Assembly (NCBI GenBank): GCA_025454525.1 | Contig: JALOOG010000033.1 | Span: 1-35,441 of the forward strand | Length of the DNA: 35,441 nucleotides | Direction of reading: 5' to 3' | Source of the DNA: Anaerolineae bacterium | Lineage (GTDB): Bacteria > Chloroflexota > Anaerolineae > Aggregatilineales > Phototrophicaceae | Shown: positions 12,810 to 21,758 of the stretch, piece after piece | Position numbering within the stretch: position 1 is the stretch's first letter | Layout of the letters: each line of letters starts with the position of its first letter | The notes under the pieces: generated by a model | What the model saw: only the letters and a program-made list of their open reading frames with translations | Databases searched by the model: none | Told to the model about the DNA's origin: nothing | Position numbers and translations under genes: made by a program

Positions 12810-14123
12810 TTAGAGCGGTACGATCCGCGCCGCACCTTGTACTTGATGCGTGGCGTTCCGCGTGTCTACCACCAATCGGCTGTGATCGACAATCTCTTGC
12901 CAATTGTAAGTGGTATGATCGGTGATGATCACCACACAATCCGCTTGTTGCAATAATTCGGTGCTATAAGCTGTGCGATGCACTTGAATATCGTCCTCTA
13001 AACGCAAGCTTTCGACATAGGGATCATGATACTGCACACTTGCGCCTTTATGACGGAGTAGACTCATCACATCTAACGCCGGACTTTCGCGTACATCATC
13101 CACATCGCGTTTATAGGCCACGCCGATCACCACGATCTTTGATCCCTTGACCGACTTCGCATCATCGTTGAGCGCATCGGTGACTTTATCCACCACGTAT
13201 AGCGGCATTGAGGTGTTGATCTCACTAGCCAATTCGATAAAGCGGGCATTGTAATTGAGCGTTTTAAGCTTCCAACTCAAATACAAGGGATCGATCGGGA
13301 TACAATGCCCACCTAATCCCGGGCCGGGATAAAATGGCATAAATCCGAACGGTTTGGTGGCCGCGGCGCGGATTACTTCCCAGACATCGATCCCCAACTT
13401 ATCACACATCAACGCCATTTCGTTCACCAGACCGATATTGACGGCTCTAAAGGTGTTCTCTAACAGTTTGACCATTTCCGCTGATGTGGGTGATGATACT
13501 GGTATCACTTGATCCACCGCCGAACGATATAACGCTACGGTGACTTCGGTGCAATCTGGGGTGATTCCGCCGACCACTTTGGGGGTATTGCGGACGGTGT
13601 ATTTTTTGTTGGCTGGATCGATCCGTTCGGGTGAAAAGGCCACAAAGATATTTTGACCCGCGTGAAAACCCGCGTCCGCTAAACGTGGTTGCACGAGTTC
13701 GGTTGTTGTGCCGGGATAGGTGGTGCTTTCTAATACGATCAACATGCCTTCATGGGCAATCGCGGAGATCGCGTTGATCGCTTGCACGACATAGGACATA
13801 TCGGGATCTTTGGTCTTGCGTAAAGGAGTCGGCACGCAAATGCTCACCGCGTCTACTTGGCGGAGATCGTCGTAATCGGTGGTTGCACACAATTTTTGAC
13901 GTTGTACCAAGGGTTTTAGCCGTTCAGTGGGAATATCCGGGATATAACTTTCACCCCGATTTAATTGCGCCACTTTTTGCGGGTTTACGTCGAGTCCGAT
14001 CACCGTAAAACCCGCTTCGGCAAATTCTACCGCCAACGGTAGCCCAACATAGCCCAAACCAATGATCCCGATCTGGGCTTCGCGGTTATCTAAGCGGTTC
14101 AAAAGCGTTTGTTTTAAGGACAT
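12810..14123 (-). CDS. UDP-N-acetylhexosamine 6-dehydrogenase (WbpA/WecC type)
   Basis: This 437-residue nucleotide-sugar dehydrogenase oxidises C6 of a UDP-sugar to the acid with two NAD+. The NAD-binding motif GLGYVGLPLA is at residues 22-31. The catalytic cysteine is Cys274 in GPGLGGHCIPIDP. The C-terminal UDP-binding segment has VAYKRDVDDVRESPALDVM (336-354). The sequence resembles WbpA/TviB/WecC enzymes acting on UDP-GlcNAc or UDP-ManNAc more than UDP-glucose dehydrogenases; the exact substrate is inferred. It follows the polysaccharide operon on the same strand but has its own promoter at 14164-14193, 155 bases after the FolC-like gene. Uronic acid products would feed an acidic surface polysaccharide. 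Confidence 0.9.
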   Translation of the reverse strand: MSLKQTLLNRLDNREAQIGIIGLGYVGLPLAVEFAEAGFTVIGLDVNPQKVAQLNRGESYIPDIPTERLKPLVQRQKLCATTDYDDLRQVDAVSICVPTPLRKTKDPDMSYVVQAINAISAIAHEGMLIVLESTTYPGTTTELVQPRLADAGFHAGQNIFVAFSPERIDPANKKYTVRNTPKVVGGITPDCTEVTVALYRSAVDQVIPVSSPTSAEMVKLLENTFRAVNIGLVNEMALMCDKLGIDVWEVIRAAATKPFGFMPFYPGPGLGGHCIPIDPLYLSWKLKTLNYNARFIELASEINTSMPLYVVDKVTDALNDDAKSVKGSKIVVIGVAYKRDVDDVRESPALDVMSLLRHKGASVQYHDPYVESLRLEDDIQVHRTAYSTELLQQADCVVIITDHTTYNWQEIVDHSRLVVDTRNATHQVQGAARIVPL

Positions 14124-14163
14124 AACTCAGCTTCTTTGATTATCTGTAGGAAATGACCGTCCC

Positions 14164-14193
14164 ATTATAAACGCATGAAAGCGGCCCTATCAA
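14164..14193 (-). promoter_or_regulatory. Sigma70-type promoter of the UDP-sugar dehydrogenase gene
   Basis: On the minus strand TTGATA (complement of 14188-14193) and a perfect TATAAT (complement of 14164-14169) are 18 bases apart. Transcription would begin near 14157, giving a leader of about 33 bases. Confidence 0.75.
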
Positions 14194-14278
14194 GCATCAA
14201 GCGAACGTCTCTGATAAACAGGCAAGAACAGGTCAATGGTTTAGATCTAGGACTTGACTATAACGATAGCTGGTTGAA

Positions 14279-15661
14279 TTAGATCTGCTCATAGATCAAA
14301 TTGTAAAATTCTAGCGCATCGCCGATCGCGGGTTGGGCCACGGCCATCACGACGCTACCGTCAGGGCCGGCTTTTGCCCGCGCTAATTCGATCGCTTGGG
14401 CCACCGTGGGCGCATATTTCAGATCGATATTACGCCCCGCTTGATTTAAAACGACTTGCGCGGTCGATAAAGCGCTCCCTTCATTGGGGAAATTGATCGC
14501 AATATTGCGTTCGCTTCGGGTTAAGATCAGCGCATCGCACACCGAGGCTAACTTGCCATAAACTCCGACTGCATCACGATCGGTCGGCACGGCCGCGATC
14601 CCAATTACTGGATGAGTCAATCGGGGGGCAATACTTTTGAGGTAGACTTGTAATGAGAGGGGATTGATCGCCCCGTCAATAAACACCTTGGGGCGTTCCT
14701 GTAGTTGTTGACAGCGCCCGTACCAGATCGCGGTTTCGAGTCCCCGTCGCACCCCTTGTACATAGTCTGTTGAGGCATGGGGGACACCGCTCAAACGCCC
14801 GTGGATATTACCGGCCCCCCAGACGGCCAACGTCGCATTATCGATCTCATAATGTCCCAAAAAGGGCAGATCGATCTCACCATAGCGTTGTAAGGCCATT
14901 CGCACGCCATGTTCGGTATCTGCGATCCAATAGCCCATATCGGAAGGCATAATCCATTCAAATTGCGCGTTAAGGGCCTCGGCCTCTTTGCGGATCACGT
15001 CTAAGACTTCTGGGGCCTGTGGCAGGCTATAGGCGTAACTTTGCGGTTTGATGATCCCGGCTTTGTGCCATGCAATCCGCTCTAAAGTATCACCTAAGTA
15101 ACGGGTGTGTTCATGCAAGATCGGCGTGAATAACGAGAGCATATTCGGCACTAAGGAATTGTCATCAAAGCGCCCGCCGCGTCCGATCTCGATCATGGCG
15201 ATGTTGACCGCTTGCTCATCAAACCAACGTAAGGCCATTGCGAGGAAAATCCCTTGGGGACTTAAATATTGATTCGGGTGTAATTCCGCTTGAATGGCAT
15301 CAATAGATGACGTAAGCGACTCTAAAATTCGCAAAAAATCCTCTAAGGGGATCGCTTGGCCGTTAACCCGCATCCGTTCGCGATAAGTCACCAGATGCGG
15401 ACTGGTCACGGTACCGACGCGATGCCCTAAATGTTTGAGGATATTGGCGGTGATGACCGTTACCGATCCCTTGCCCTTGCTGCCAGTGACGATCGCGTAT
15501 TCGCGCCGCGTTTGTAAGAGGCCTTCCATCTGCAATAAACGCCGGGTGGGATGAATATCGCGGGTATGTTCATCTAACCCGCGATCCCGCCAATTGATCC
15601 CGTTAATGGACCGGAAAATGTAATCAATTGCCTCTTGTTCACTTGCCCATCGGTTGCTCAT
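14279..15661 (-). CDS. FolC-like Mur-ligase family protein
   Basis: The 460-residue protein has the fold and motifs of folylpolyglutamate/dihydrofolate synthases, ATP-dependent ligases that join a carboxylate to glutamate. The P-loop is VTGSKGKGSVT (residues 58-68), followed by LGHRVGTVTSPHLVTYRERMRVNG, very close to FolC. Two signature segments deviate: GTNGKGS is GSKGKGS, and GGRLDATN is GGRFDDNS. The usual DHFS/FPGS assignment is therefore uncertain. It is the last gene of a polysaccharide operon, 13 bases after the DUF554 gene, which is an unusual place for folate metabolism. It could be a true FolC, or a related amide ligase that works on a cell-envelope substrate. Confidence 0.75.
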   Translation of the reverse strand: MSNRWASEQEAIDYIFRSINGINWRDRGLDEHTRDIHPTRRLLQMEGLLQTRREYAIVTGSKGKGSVTVITANILKHLGHRVGTVTSPHLVTYRERMRVNGQAIPLEDFLRILESLTSSIDAIQAELHPNQYLSPQGIFLAMALRWFDEQAVNIAMIEIGRGGRFDDNSLVPNMLSLFTPILHEHTRYLGDTLERIAWHKAGIIKPQSYAYSLPQAPEVLDVIRKEAEALNAQFEWIMPSDMGYWIADTEHGVRMALQRYGEIDLPFLGHYEIDNATLAVWGAGNIHGRLSGVPHASTDYVQGVRRGLETAIWYGRCQQLQERPKVFIDGAINPLSLQVYLKSIAPRLTHPVIGIAAVPTDRDAVGVYGKLASVCDALILTRSERNIAINFPNEGSALSTAQVVLNQAGRNIDLKYAPTVAQAIELARAKAGPDGSVVMAVAQPAIGDALEFYNLIYEQI

Positions 15662-15674
15662 TCTGGTGATCCCT

Positions 15675-16427
15675 TTATAACGGGTAGATGTTGATCCCGA
15701 TCCGATCTAAGAATCCGACCAACAGCGGCGCGATCAACAAGGCCGGAATAAAGTTCGCCATGCGAGGCTTTTTGAGATCCAACAGGAGCAAGGCGAGTCC
15801 CATTAAGATGATCCCGCCCGTAGCGGTCATCTCCGAGATCATGGGTGTGGTCATAAACGTCCCCAGCACGCTGCCCATCAGCGCAAAACCGCCTTGTACT
15901 ACGATCACGGTGATCACGGTGAATAAGACCCCTACGCCGAAAGTGGATGCAAAGGCCATCGCGGCAAATCCGTCTAACACACTTTTCACGGCCAACTGTT
16001 GAAAGCCAATCGGTAAACCCATGCCGTCTTGAATCGAACCGAGGATCGTCAACGGCCCGACACAAAACAGTAGGCTAGAAGTCACAAAACCAGTGATGAA
16101 GCGTTGACGCGGACTCATCTGCCCACTATTTTCGGCGGTATCGGTTTCAGATTTTCCTCCGAAACGGCTTTGTAACCCACTGCCGATCCGCTCTAAAAAT
16201 TGATCGATCCGCAAAAGCTCACCGATGATCACGCCGATCACGATGCTGATCAACGGGATGATGATGTTACCGCTGCTACTTGCGTTGCTCACACCGACAA
16301 AAAACGTCACTAACCCTAACCCTGTGATCACCGATTCTTGGATACGGAGGGGTAAACGATTCCCTAGTGAGATCCCGATCAAACTTCCGATGATCACGGT
16401 GATCACATTTAACAGCGTGCCTCCCAT
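15675..16427 (-). CDS. DUF554 family membrane protein
   Basis: A 250-residue integral membrane protein with about six to seven hydrophobic segments and the DUF554 (YdfK-like) start MGGTLLNVITVIIGSLIGI. Glycine-rich helices such as LSISIVIG-type and FFVGVSNASSSG stretches suggest a channel or transporter. The biochemical function of the family is not established. It lies 4 bases after rmlB and 13 bases before the FolC-like gene in the polysaccharide operon, so cotranscription is almost certain. A functional link to the sugar genes is not shown. Confidence 0.85.
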   Translation of the reverse strand: MGGTLLNVITVIIGSLIGISLGNRLPLRIQESVITGLGLVTFFVGVSNASSSGNIIIPLISIVIGVIIGELLRIDQFLERIGSGLQSRFGGKSETDTAENSGQMSPRQRFITGFVTSSLLFCVGPLTILGSIQDGMGLPIGFQQLAVKSVLDGFAAMAFASTFGVGVLFTVITVIVVQGGFALMGSVLGTFMTTPMISEMTATGGIILMGLALLLLDLKKPRMANFIPALLIAPLLVGFLDRIGINIYPL

Positions 16428-16431
16428 AGGC

Positions 16432-17472
16432 TTAACTGTTCCCGTCGCGTTGATCGGCGGCGGCTAAACGGGCGGCGTATTGTTGTTTGTAAAATTCCAT
16501 AAATTCACCCGTTTTGATCTTGCGCCACCACCATTCATTTTCTCGATACCAAGCAACCGTTTTTTGCAACGCATCTTCAAAGGTAAATTGACGTTGCCAA
16601 CCTAACGCACGCAATTTAGCGCAATCCATCGCGTAACGCCGATCATGACCTTCCCGATCAGGGACGTGTTTGATTAACGAGTAGGGTTTGCCCAAGTGAT
16701 CGAGCATGTGATGAATCACATCGATGTTGTGTTGTTGATTTTCGCCCGCAATGTTGTACGCTTCACCCGATTGTCCGTGATGCAAAGCGACATCGATCCC
16801 GGTGACATGATCTTCAACATACAACCAATCGCGCACTTGTCTGCCATCCCCGTACAGCGGTAATGGCCGATCATCGATCGCTTCGGTGATAAAGAAGGGC
16901 AAGAGCTTTTCTGGGTATTGATACGGGCCAAAGGTGTTACTGCCACGGGTGATCACGGTGTTCATGCCATGCGTCACATGATAAGCCCGCACCATCAATT
17001 CGCCGCTCGCTTTGCTGGCAGCGTAGGGGCTATTGGGTAAAAATGGATCGGATTCCACCGATAAGCCCTCGTGAATATCCCCGTAGACCTCATCGGTAGA
17101 CACCTGTACAAAGCGCTCGATCCCGTGTTTTTTGCCTTCATCTAAGAGGATATACACACCGACAAAATCGGTATGAATAAACGCATCAGGCGTAAGGATG
17201 CTCCGATCCACATGGCTTTCGGCCGCGAAATTGACGATCGTATCGATCTGATATTTTTCTAAAACCGCCTTGAGCGTTTCGCGGTTGGCAATATCCCCGC
17301 GTTCAAAGCGATAATTTTCTTCATCATCGATCGGCAAGAGGTTGTCAAGGTTGCCCGCGTAGGTCAATTTATCGTAGACGATGATCTGATAATGCCGATA
17401 CTTCTCCACCATATACCGGGCAAAAGCGCTCCCGATAAAACCGGCCGCACCGGTGACAAGGATGTTTTTCAT
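16432..17472 (-). CDS. rfbB: dTDP-glucose 4,6-dehydratase
   Basis: The 346-residue short-chain dehydrogenase/reductase-type enzyme converts dTDP-glucose to dTDP-4-keto-6-deoxyglucose, the second step toward dTDP-rhamnose and other deoxysugars. NAD-binding GAAGFIG is at residues 8-14. The catalytic Thr126-Asp127-Glu128 triplet is in STDEVYGD. Tyr150 and Lys154 form the YxxxK pair in SPYAASKASGE. RGSNTFGPYQYPEKLLP is the typical substrate-binding stretch. The start overlaps the stop of the preceding HAD gene (ATGA). RmlA is two genes upstream; rmlC and rmlD are not in the window, so the final sugar is unknown. Confidence 0.95.
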   Translation of the reverse strand: MKNILVTGAAGFIGSAFARYMVEKYRHYQIIVYDKLTYAGNLDNLLPIDDEENYRFERGDIANRETLKAVLEKYQIDTIVNFAAESHVDRSILTPDAFIHTDFVGVYILLDEGKKHGIERFVQVSTDEVYGDIHEGLSVESDPFLPNSPYAASKASGELMVRAYHVTHGMNTVITRGSNTFGPYQYPEKLLPFFITEAIDDRPLPLYGDGRQVRDWLYVEDHVTGIDVALHHGQSGEAYNIAGENQQHNIDVIHHMLDHLGKPYSLIKHVPDREGHDRRYAMDCAKLRALGWQRQFTFEDALQKTVAWYRENEWWWRKIKTGEFMEFYKQQYAARLAAADQRDGNS

Positions 17473-18437
17473 TCGCTTTTACTCTCCGTTACAGGCGTGG
17501 TCGGAGTTTCGGTTGCTTCGGACTCTGACTTGGATTCAGGATTCGGGGTCGCTTCGGTTTCTGCTTTCGCCTCTGGTTTTTCTTCAGTGATCAACGGGAG
17601 CGGAGTCGGCGTTGGGATGATCTCATCGGCTTTTTTCAGAACAAAGCGCTCTACCGCTTCGGCCACGCCGTCCTCATCATTGCTGGCCACGACGTAATTC
17701 GCCACGCTTTTAAGCTTGTCGATCGCATTGCCGACCGCTACCCCGATCCCAGCCATTTGGATCATCTCAAGGTCATTTTCGGCATCTCCGATCGCGAGGA
17801 CTTCTTCCGGTTTGATGTCCAATTCACGCAAGAGAGTTTTTAAGGCTGCGCCTTTAGACGCATTTGGCGGCAAAATCTCTAGCATATCTGGTAAGGCTTG
17901 CACCAAGCGAGCTTCTTTACTATCAAGTTGTTTGCTCAATTGCCAACGTAACGCTGTGATCTTACGTGGATCGCCTAATTTGATGATCAAGAGCTTGTTG
18001 ATTGTGGTGGTGCCGATCAAATTATGGAGCGATCCCACAATTTCCGGTTCTGGTTCATGATACTTGGTATGGAGGTCTTGGGTGGCGGGGTTTTTGCGCG
18101 CCGCTAAGATCCGTGTGCCGCTATAAGCGACCACCTCAAACCCGCGATCTTCAGCAAAGGTGATCACACGCCGCAATACCTTCACATCCAATTGTTGTTG
18201 ATGTTTCACGCTGTTATCCGGGTAATGCACCGAGATCCCCTGTAGATAGATCCCCGGCGTGGTCAAGTTAAGCCGTTGGATGATGTCATTCCCAGAATGG
18301 CGGGTTTTTCCAGTGGCAAGCACCACCTTCACCCCTTGATTGATCGCTGCCTTCAATGCTTGTTCGGTGCGTTCGGTCATCTGATGCGCGCTGGTCAACA
18401 ACGTGCCGTCTAAATCGGTTACGATGAGTTTAATCAT
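17469..18437 (-). CDS. Cof-type HAD-superfamily phosphatase with disordered tail
   Basis: The first 270 residues form a Cof/YbhA-like HAD hydrolase. Motif I is DLDGTLL (8-14) with the two catalytic aspartates, motif II is LATGKT (about 40-45), and motif III/IV is IGDAENDLEMIQMAGIGVAVGNA. Such enzymes dephosphorylate sugar phosphates or similar metabolites. The last 48 residues are low complexity, rich in Pro, Thr, Glu, Ser and Lys (PTPTPLPL, TEATPNPESKSESEAT), and are not part of the usual family. The tail may be a flexible linker or interaction segment. The gene overlaps rmlB by 4 bases and starts 20 bases after rmlA, inside the polysaccharide operon. Confidence 0.88.
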   Translation of the reverse strand: MIKLIVTDLDGTLLTSAHQMTERTEQALKAAINQGVKVVLATGKTRHSGNDIIQRLNLTTPGIYLQGISVHYPDNSVKHQQQLDVKVLRRVITFAEDRGFEVVAYSGTRILAARKNPATQDLHTKYHEPEPEIVGSLHNLIGTTTINKLLIIKLGDPRKITALRWQLSKQLDSKEARLVQALPDMLEILPPNASKGAALKTLLRELDIKPEEVLAIGDAENDLEMIQMAGIGVAVGNAIDKLKSVANYVVASNDEDGVAEAVERFVLKKADEIIPTPTPLPLITEEKPEAKAETEATPNPESKSESEATETPTTPVTESKSE

Positions 18438-18457
18438 AGTGGTTTAGTTATCCGTTT

Positions 18458-19528
18458 CTATACGATCCACACGTTACTGTAATCGCCTAAATTCATTTTT
18501 AGCGCTTTGGGTTTCCCTTCGGCGCAAGTTACTTTCGCATTTCGTCCGATCAAGCTGTCTTGGAGACGTTGGGGTAGATGGGTGATCGTGCTGTGTTCTA
18601 AGACGATACTCCGTTCGATCTCACAATTTTCGATCGTCACATGATGATAGAGGCTGGTGAAGGGCCCGACATAACTATCGATAATCGTCGTGTCCTCACC
18701 GATGATCGTCGGGCCACGAATCACACTATTGAGAATCTTCGCGCCGCGTTCGATCGTCACCCGTGCGTCGATCTCAGAATTTTCGATGATCGCATCGGGC
18801 GCAACCGTCGGTTTGATCTCTTCCAATACATGGCTATTGGCCTCTAACATATCGATCGGTTTGCCGGTATCGATCCACCAACCTTCATGAATATGCGGAT
18901 ACACCTGATAGCGATGTTCGATCAGCCATTGGATCGCGTCGGTGATCTCTAATTCACCGCGTTTTGAGGGTTGGATCGTGTTAACCGCCTCAAAAATGTG
19001 ATGATCAAACATATAGATCCCCACCAAGGCCAGATCACTGGGTGGATGTTGCGGCTTTTCGATCAATTGTTTGATGCTGCCGTCGGCGTTCAGTTCAGCT
19101 ACCCCAAAAGCGCGGGGATCTTTGACGCGCTTTAAGACGATCTGACTGTTCCAATCGTTGTTAGCAAAATCACTGATCAAACTGCTGATGCCGCCTTGGA
19201 TCACGTTATCGCCCAAGAACATCACAAAACGATCTTCGCCTAAGAAGTCTTGTGCGATCTTGACAGCGTGCGCTAAGCCTAAGGCTTCAGGTTGTTCAAT
19301 GTAACTGACCTGCACGCCCCAGCGATCGCCATTGCCGATCAATTCGCGGATCTCTGGCCCGGTTTGACCGATCACAATCCCGATCTCAGTGACACCGCCG
19401 TCACGGATCGCTTCGATCACCCGTACCAAAACGGGTTTATTGGCCACTGGGATCAATTGTTTAGCGCGGGTATAGGTCAACGGATACAACCGTGTCCCTT
19501 TGCCGCCGCTTAGGATTAGGCCCTTCAT
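18458..19528 (-). CDS. rmlA: Glucose-1-phosphate thymidylyltransferase, long form
   Basis: The 356-residue enzyme couples dTTP and glucose-1-phosphate to dTDP-glucose. The nucleotide-binding signature LSGGKGTRLYPLTYTRAKQLIPVANKP (residues 6-32) contains Arg13 and Lys23. The catalytic region shows MFLGDNVIQGG and LIEKPQHPPSDLALVGIYMFD. The C-terminal 110 residues form a left-handed beta-helix of hexapeptide-like repeats, which marks the long RmlA/StrD type. The start overlaps the methyltransferase stop (ATGA). With rmlB it supplies a deoxysugar precursor to the surface polysaccharide. A UTP-glucose specificity cannot be excluded from sequence alone. Confidence 0.92.
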   Translation of the reverse strand: MKGLILSGGKGTRLYPLTYTRAKQLIPVANKPVLVRVIEAIRDGGVTEIGIVIGQTGPEIRELIGNGDRWGVQVSYIEQPEALGLAHAVKIAQDFLGEDRFVMFLGDNVIQGGISSLISDFANNDWNSQIVLKRVKDPRAFGVAELNADGSIKQLIEKPQHPPSDLALVGIYMFDHHIFEAVNTIQPSKRGELEITDAIQWLIEHRYQVYPHIHEGWWIDTGKPIDMLEANSHVLEEIKPTVAPDAIIENSEIDARVTIERGAKILNSVIRGPTIIGEDTTIIDSYVGPFTSLYHHVTIENCEIERSIVLEHSTITHLPQRLQDSLIGRNAKVTCAEGKPKALKMNLGDYSNVWIV

Positions 19529-20253
19529 CTGTTTGTCCCCTCCAGTTGATACAACCCCACTAAATGGACTTTGCCCTGTGGAAACACCGTGTTTAACACC
19601 CCTTCAACCCCGATCGTTAAGTAGAACAGCACCTCGTTAAACGCGGTATAGGTGGGATCGCTCACATACTCAAACCGCCGTTGCTGAAACCCCAACGGTT
19701 GCAGATAACCGTTGATCGCCCGTTGGGTATTGGCCCGGTAAAACGTCGGGAAGATAAAATCCTCACCCCGCCCATATAAACGATCTACCACCGGCGTACT
19801 CACCCGATTCGGAATCAAACGCCGAGCCATAATCAGGTAATTATAAGCGTTCGGAGTGATAAACAGAAAATATCCATTCGGCCGTAACACGCGGCGAATT
19901 TCGGCAAAGGTCTGTTGTGGGTGTTCAAGGTGTTCTAACACCCATGAACACAGAATCAGGTTAAAGGTTTGATCGGGGAAGGGGAGTCGCCGCAGATCGC
20001 CGTCTACGATGCGCTGTAAGCCGATCGTCTCACGGATCGGTTGTACATAACGATCGATCCCGATCACTAAAGCCGCGGTTATTTGATAATCTTGGCTTAA
20101 GCCCCCTTCGCCGCATCCCGCGTCTAATAGGCGCGTCTGCTCATTCACCAGTTGATCGCTGATCTCTTTGTAAATCTCCAAAGCCGGACGATAGCCGGCC
20201 CGGAGCTGTTTATAGCGTTGTCGATAACGCTCTTGACGATCCAGTTTGAGCAT
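19525..20253 (-). CDS. Class I SAM-dependent methyltransferase
   Basis: The 242-residue protein has the Methyltransf_11 pattern: motif I LLDAGCGEGG (residues 42-51), an acidic residue at the end of strand 2 (GIDRY), and CSWVLEHLEHPQQTFAEIRRVLRPNGYFLFITPN in the middle. The substrate is unknown. Position in the operon, between the BY-kinase-like gene (4-base gap) and rmlA (4-base overlap), suggests methylation of a sugar or of a lipid-linked polysaccharide. Confidence 0.9.
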   Translation of the reverse strand: MLKLDRQERYRQRYKQLRAGYRPALEIYKEISDQLVNEQTRLLDAGCGEGGLSQDYQITAALVIGIDRYVQPIRETIGLQRIVDGDLRRLPFPDQTFNLILCSWVLEHLEHPQQTFAEIRRVLRPNGYFLFITPNAYNYLIMARRLIPNRVSTPVVDRLYGRGEDFIFPTFYRANTQRAINGYLQPLGFQQRRFEYVSDPTYTAFNEVLFYLTIGVEGVLNTVFPQGKVHLVGLYQLEGTNR

Positions 20254-20256
20254 AAT

Positions 20257-20901
20257 TTAGTAGTTGATCACGTTTTCGCGGGGTGCGTTCAACAAAACTG
20301 TTCCCAATACCGTCACTTTGAGGCGGCTCAATGCTTCTTGCGCGCGGATCGCTTGTTCTTTGCGGGTGTGGCCGGCCCGGATCACCAACACCGTGCCATC
20401 CACTTTTAACCCTAATAACGACGCATCCGACGCAACTAACACGGGAGGCGCTTCAAACAGGACGTATTGCGCCCGCGCTTTTAACACGCCGATGATCTCA
20501 CTCATGCGCGGGTTGCTGATGACATCGGTTGGGATCGATGGGGGTGCGCCTGCGGGCAAAAGACTTAAATTATCGACGGTGGTCGGCACAAGGGGCGGAC
20601 TCGCTAAGAGTGCGTTCTCTTGCATCATCGTGCTGAGTCCGCGTTGACCGTCTACGCCCCAGATCTGATGTTGGGTGGGTTGACGGAGATCCGCGTCTAC
20701 TAGGATGGTGCGATGGCCAGATTGGGCCAAGGTCACCGCTAGATTGGCGATCGCGGCGCTTTTACCGTCTGGTGAGGCGGCCGAAGTCATCAAGATCGTG
20801 TGTAATTTGTCGTTAAAGGTGAGATTCGTCCGCAAGGTACGAAAGGCTTCAGCGGCGGCGGAACGCGGTTCGGTGAGGGTGATCAAGTTCACAGTTGCCA
20901 T
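20257..20901 (-). CDS. BY-kinase-like ATPase (CpsD/CapB family), atypical
   Basis: This 214-residue protein resembles the cytoplasmic tyrosine autokinases that control capsule chain length together with a Wzz-type membrane partner. Walker A is SAASPDGKSAA (Lys47, Ser48) and Walker A' is ILVDADLRQP (Asp69, Asp71). Two features are unusual. The Walker B aspartate is replaced by glutamate (FEAPP, Glu150). The usual C-terminal tyrosine cluster is reduced to a single final Tyr. The second half still has the standard DGTVLVIRAGHTRKEQ region. It starts 13 bases after the Wzz-like gene, its obvious partner. Kinase activity is therefore uncertain; it may be a regulatory ATPase. Confidence 0.85.
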   Translation of the reverse strand: MATVNLITLTEPRSAAAEAFRTLRTNLTFNDKLHTILMTSAASPDGKSAAIANLAVTLAQSGHRTILVDADLRQPTQHQIWGVDGQRGLSTMMQENALLASPPLVPTTVDNLSLLPAGAPPSIPTDVISNPRMSEIIGVLKARAQYVLFEAPPVLVASDASLLGLKVDGTVLVIRAGHTRKEQAIRAQEALSRLKVTVLGTVLLNAPRENVINY

Positions 20902-20914
20902 TGAGTCATCTTCC

Positions 20915-21571
20915 TTAATCTAGATCAGCCGGAACAGCGGCCAACACATCTAATCGGAGCGTGGTTGCGATGTCATCACGCCGCCGGAAAACGCCACTTT
21001 CTAAAAATTCCAAGACAAACACCAACACACCGCCCACTAACACCCCTAACACCGCCCCCGCGATGGCCGCCAACGTGGGACGCGGGGCATATAAACCGGC
21101 CCGGGCGACATCTGGCGTGACGACATCGATCCGATCTTCACGCCGTCCGCGCTGATTGCGCTCATTTTGATAGTTTCGCACAAAGTCGGCGTAAGCATTG
21201 GCGATCAGATTGGCTTGATTGGGATCGGTATCGTTGACATCAATGCGAATGGTTAAGCGGAGCGTGTCCGGTTCAATGCTCACTCGTTCGCGCAATGCGT
21301 CGGGTAGGATGTCTAAATTCAGGGCTTCAATCACCGTTTGTGCGGTGTTAGAGCCTTGCAGAATTTGAGCATACGAGGACATGATGCGGATGATCGACTC
21401 ACTCAAGCCAAGATCCGCCCGCGAAGGTTGTAATACCACTAATTGCGTAGAGCGATACACTACCGTTTGACGTTGAGCGATCCAATAGGCGCTGCCTGCC
21501 GCCACTAACGCTAGTAATACGATGATCCAACCGCGCCGGATCAGCACTCGCAAATAATCGACGAGACTCAT
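20915..21571 (-). CDS. Wzz-type chain-length determinant / capsule membrane adaptor
   Basis: The 218-residue protein has the Wzz topology: an N-terminal cytoplasmic stub, TM1 (about 15-32), an extracytoplasmic region of some 130 residues, and TM2 (about 166-189). A cytoplasmic tail (RRRDDIATTLRLDVLAAVP) is of the type that contacts the partner ATPase. It is the first gene of the minus-strand polysaccharide operon. The external region is short compared with classical Wzz and Wzc proteins, as is usual for the split Wzz/BY-kinase pairs of Gram-positive-like systems. Confidence 0.88.
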   Translation of the reverse strand: MSLVDYLRVLIRRGWIIVLLALVAAGSAYWIAQRQTVVYRSTQLVVLQPSRADLGLSESIIRIMSSYAQILQGSNTAQTVIEALNLDILPDALRERVSIEPDTLRLTIRIDVNDTDPNQANLIANAYADFVRNYQNERNQRGRREDRIDVVTPDVARAGLYAPRPTLAAIAGAVLGVLVGGVLVFVLEFLESGVFRRRDDIATTLRLDVLAAVPADLD

Positions 21572-21666
21572 CTTGAAATCATCTCTCTCTCGTGATCAAA
21601 AAACCGTGCCATTGTACAAGATCATGCGGTTTCGGGTAGGGCAAACATTCGTCTTGTTTTCGAGCG

Positions 21667-21675
21667 ATTGTACCA
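21667..21675 (-). promoter_or_regulatory. Candidate extended -10 promoter of the polysaccharide operon
   Basis: On the minus strand TGG followed by TACAAT (complement of 21667-21675) forms an extended -10, about 95 bases before the first operon gene. A second TACAAT is at the complement of 21611-21616. Neither has a good -35, so the assignment is tentative. Confidence 0.35.
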
Positions 21676-21758
21676 TTTGTCACAAAAACTCCATGACCTT
21701 TGACTGATTTAATTGATCGATAATCAAGTTATAAAGGAGTTCGGGAGGCAAAAAAATT

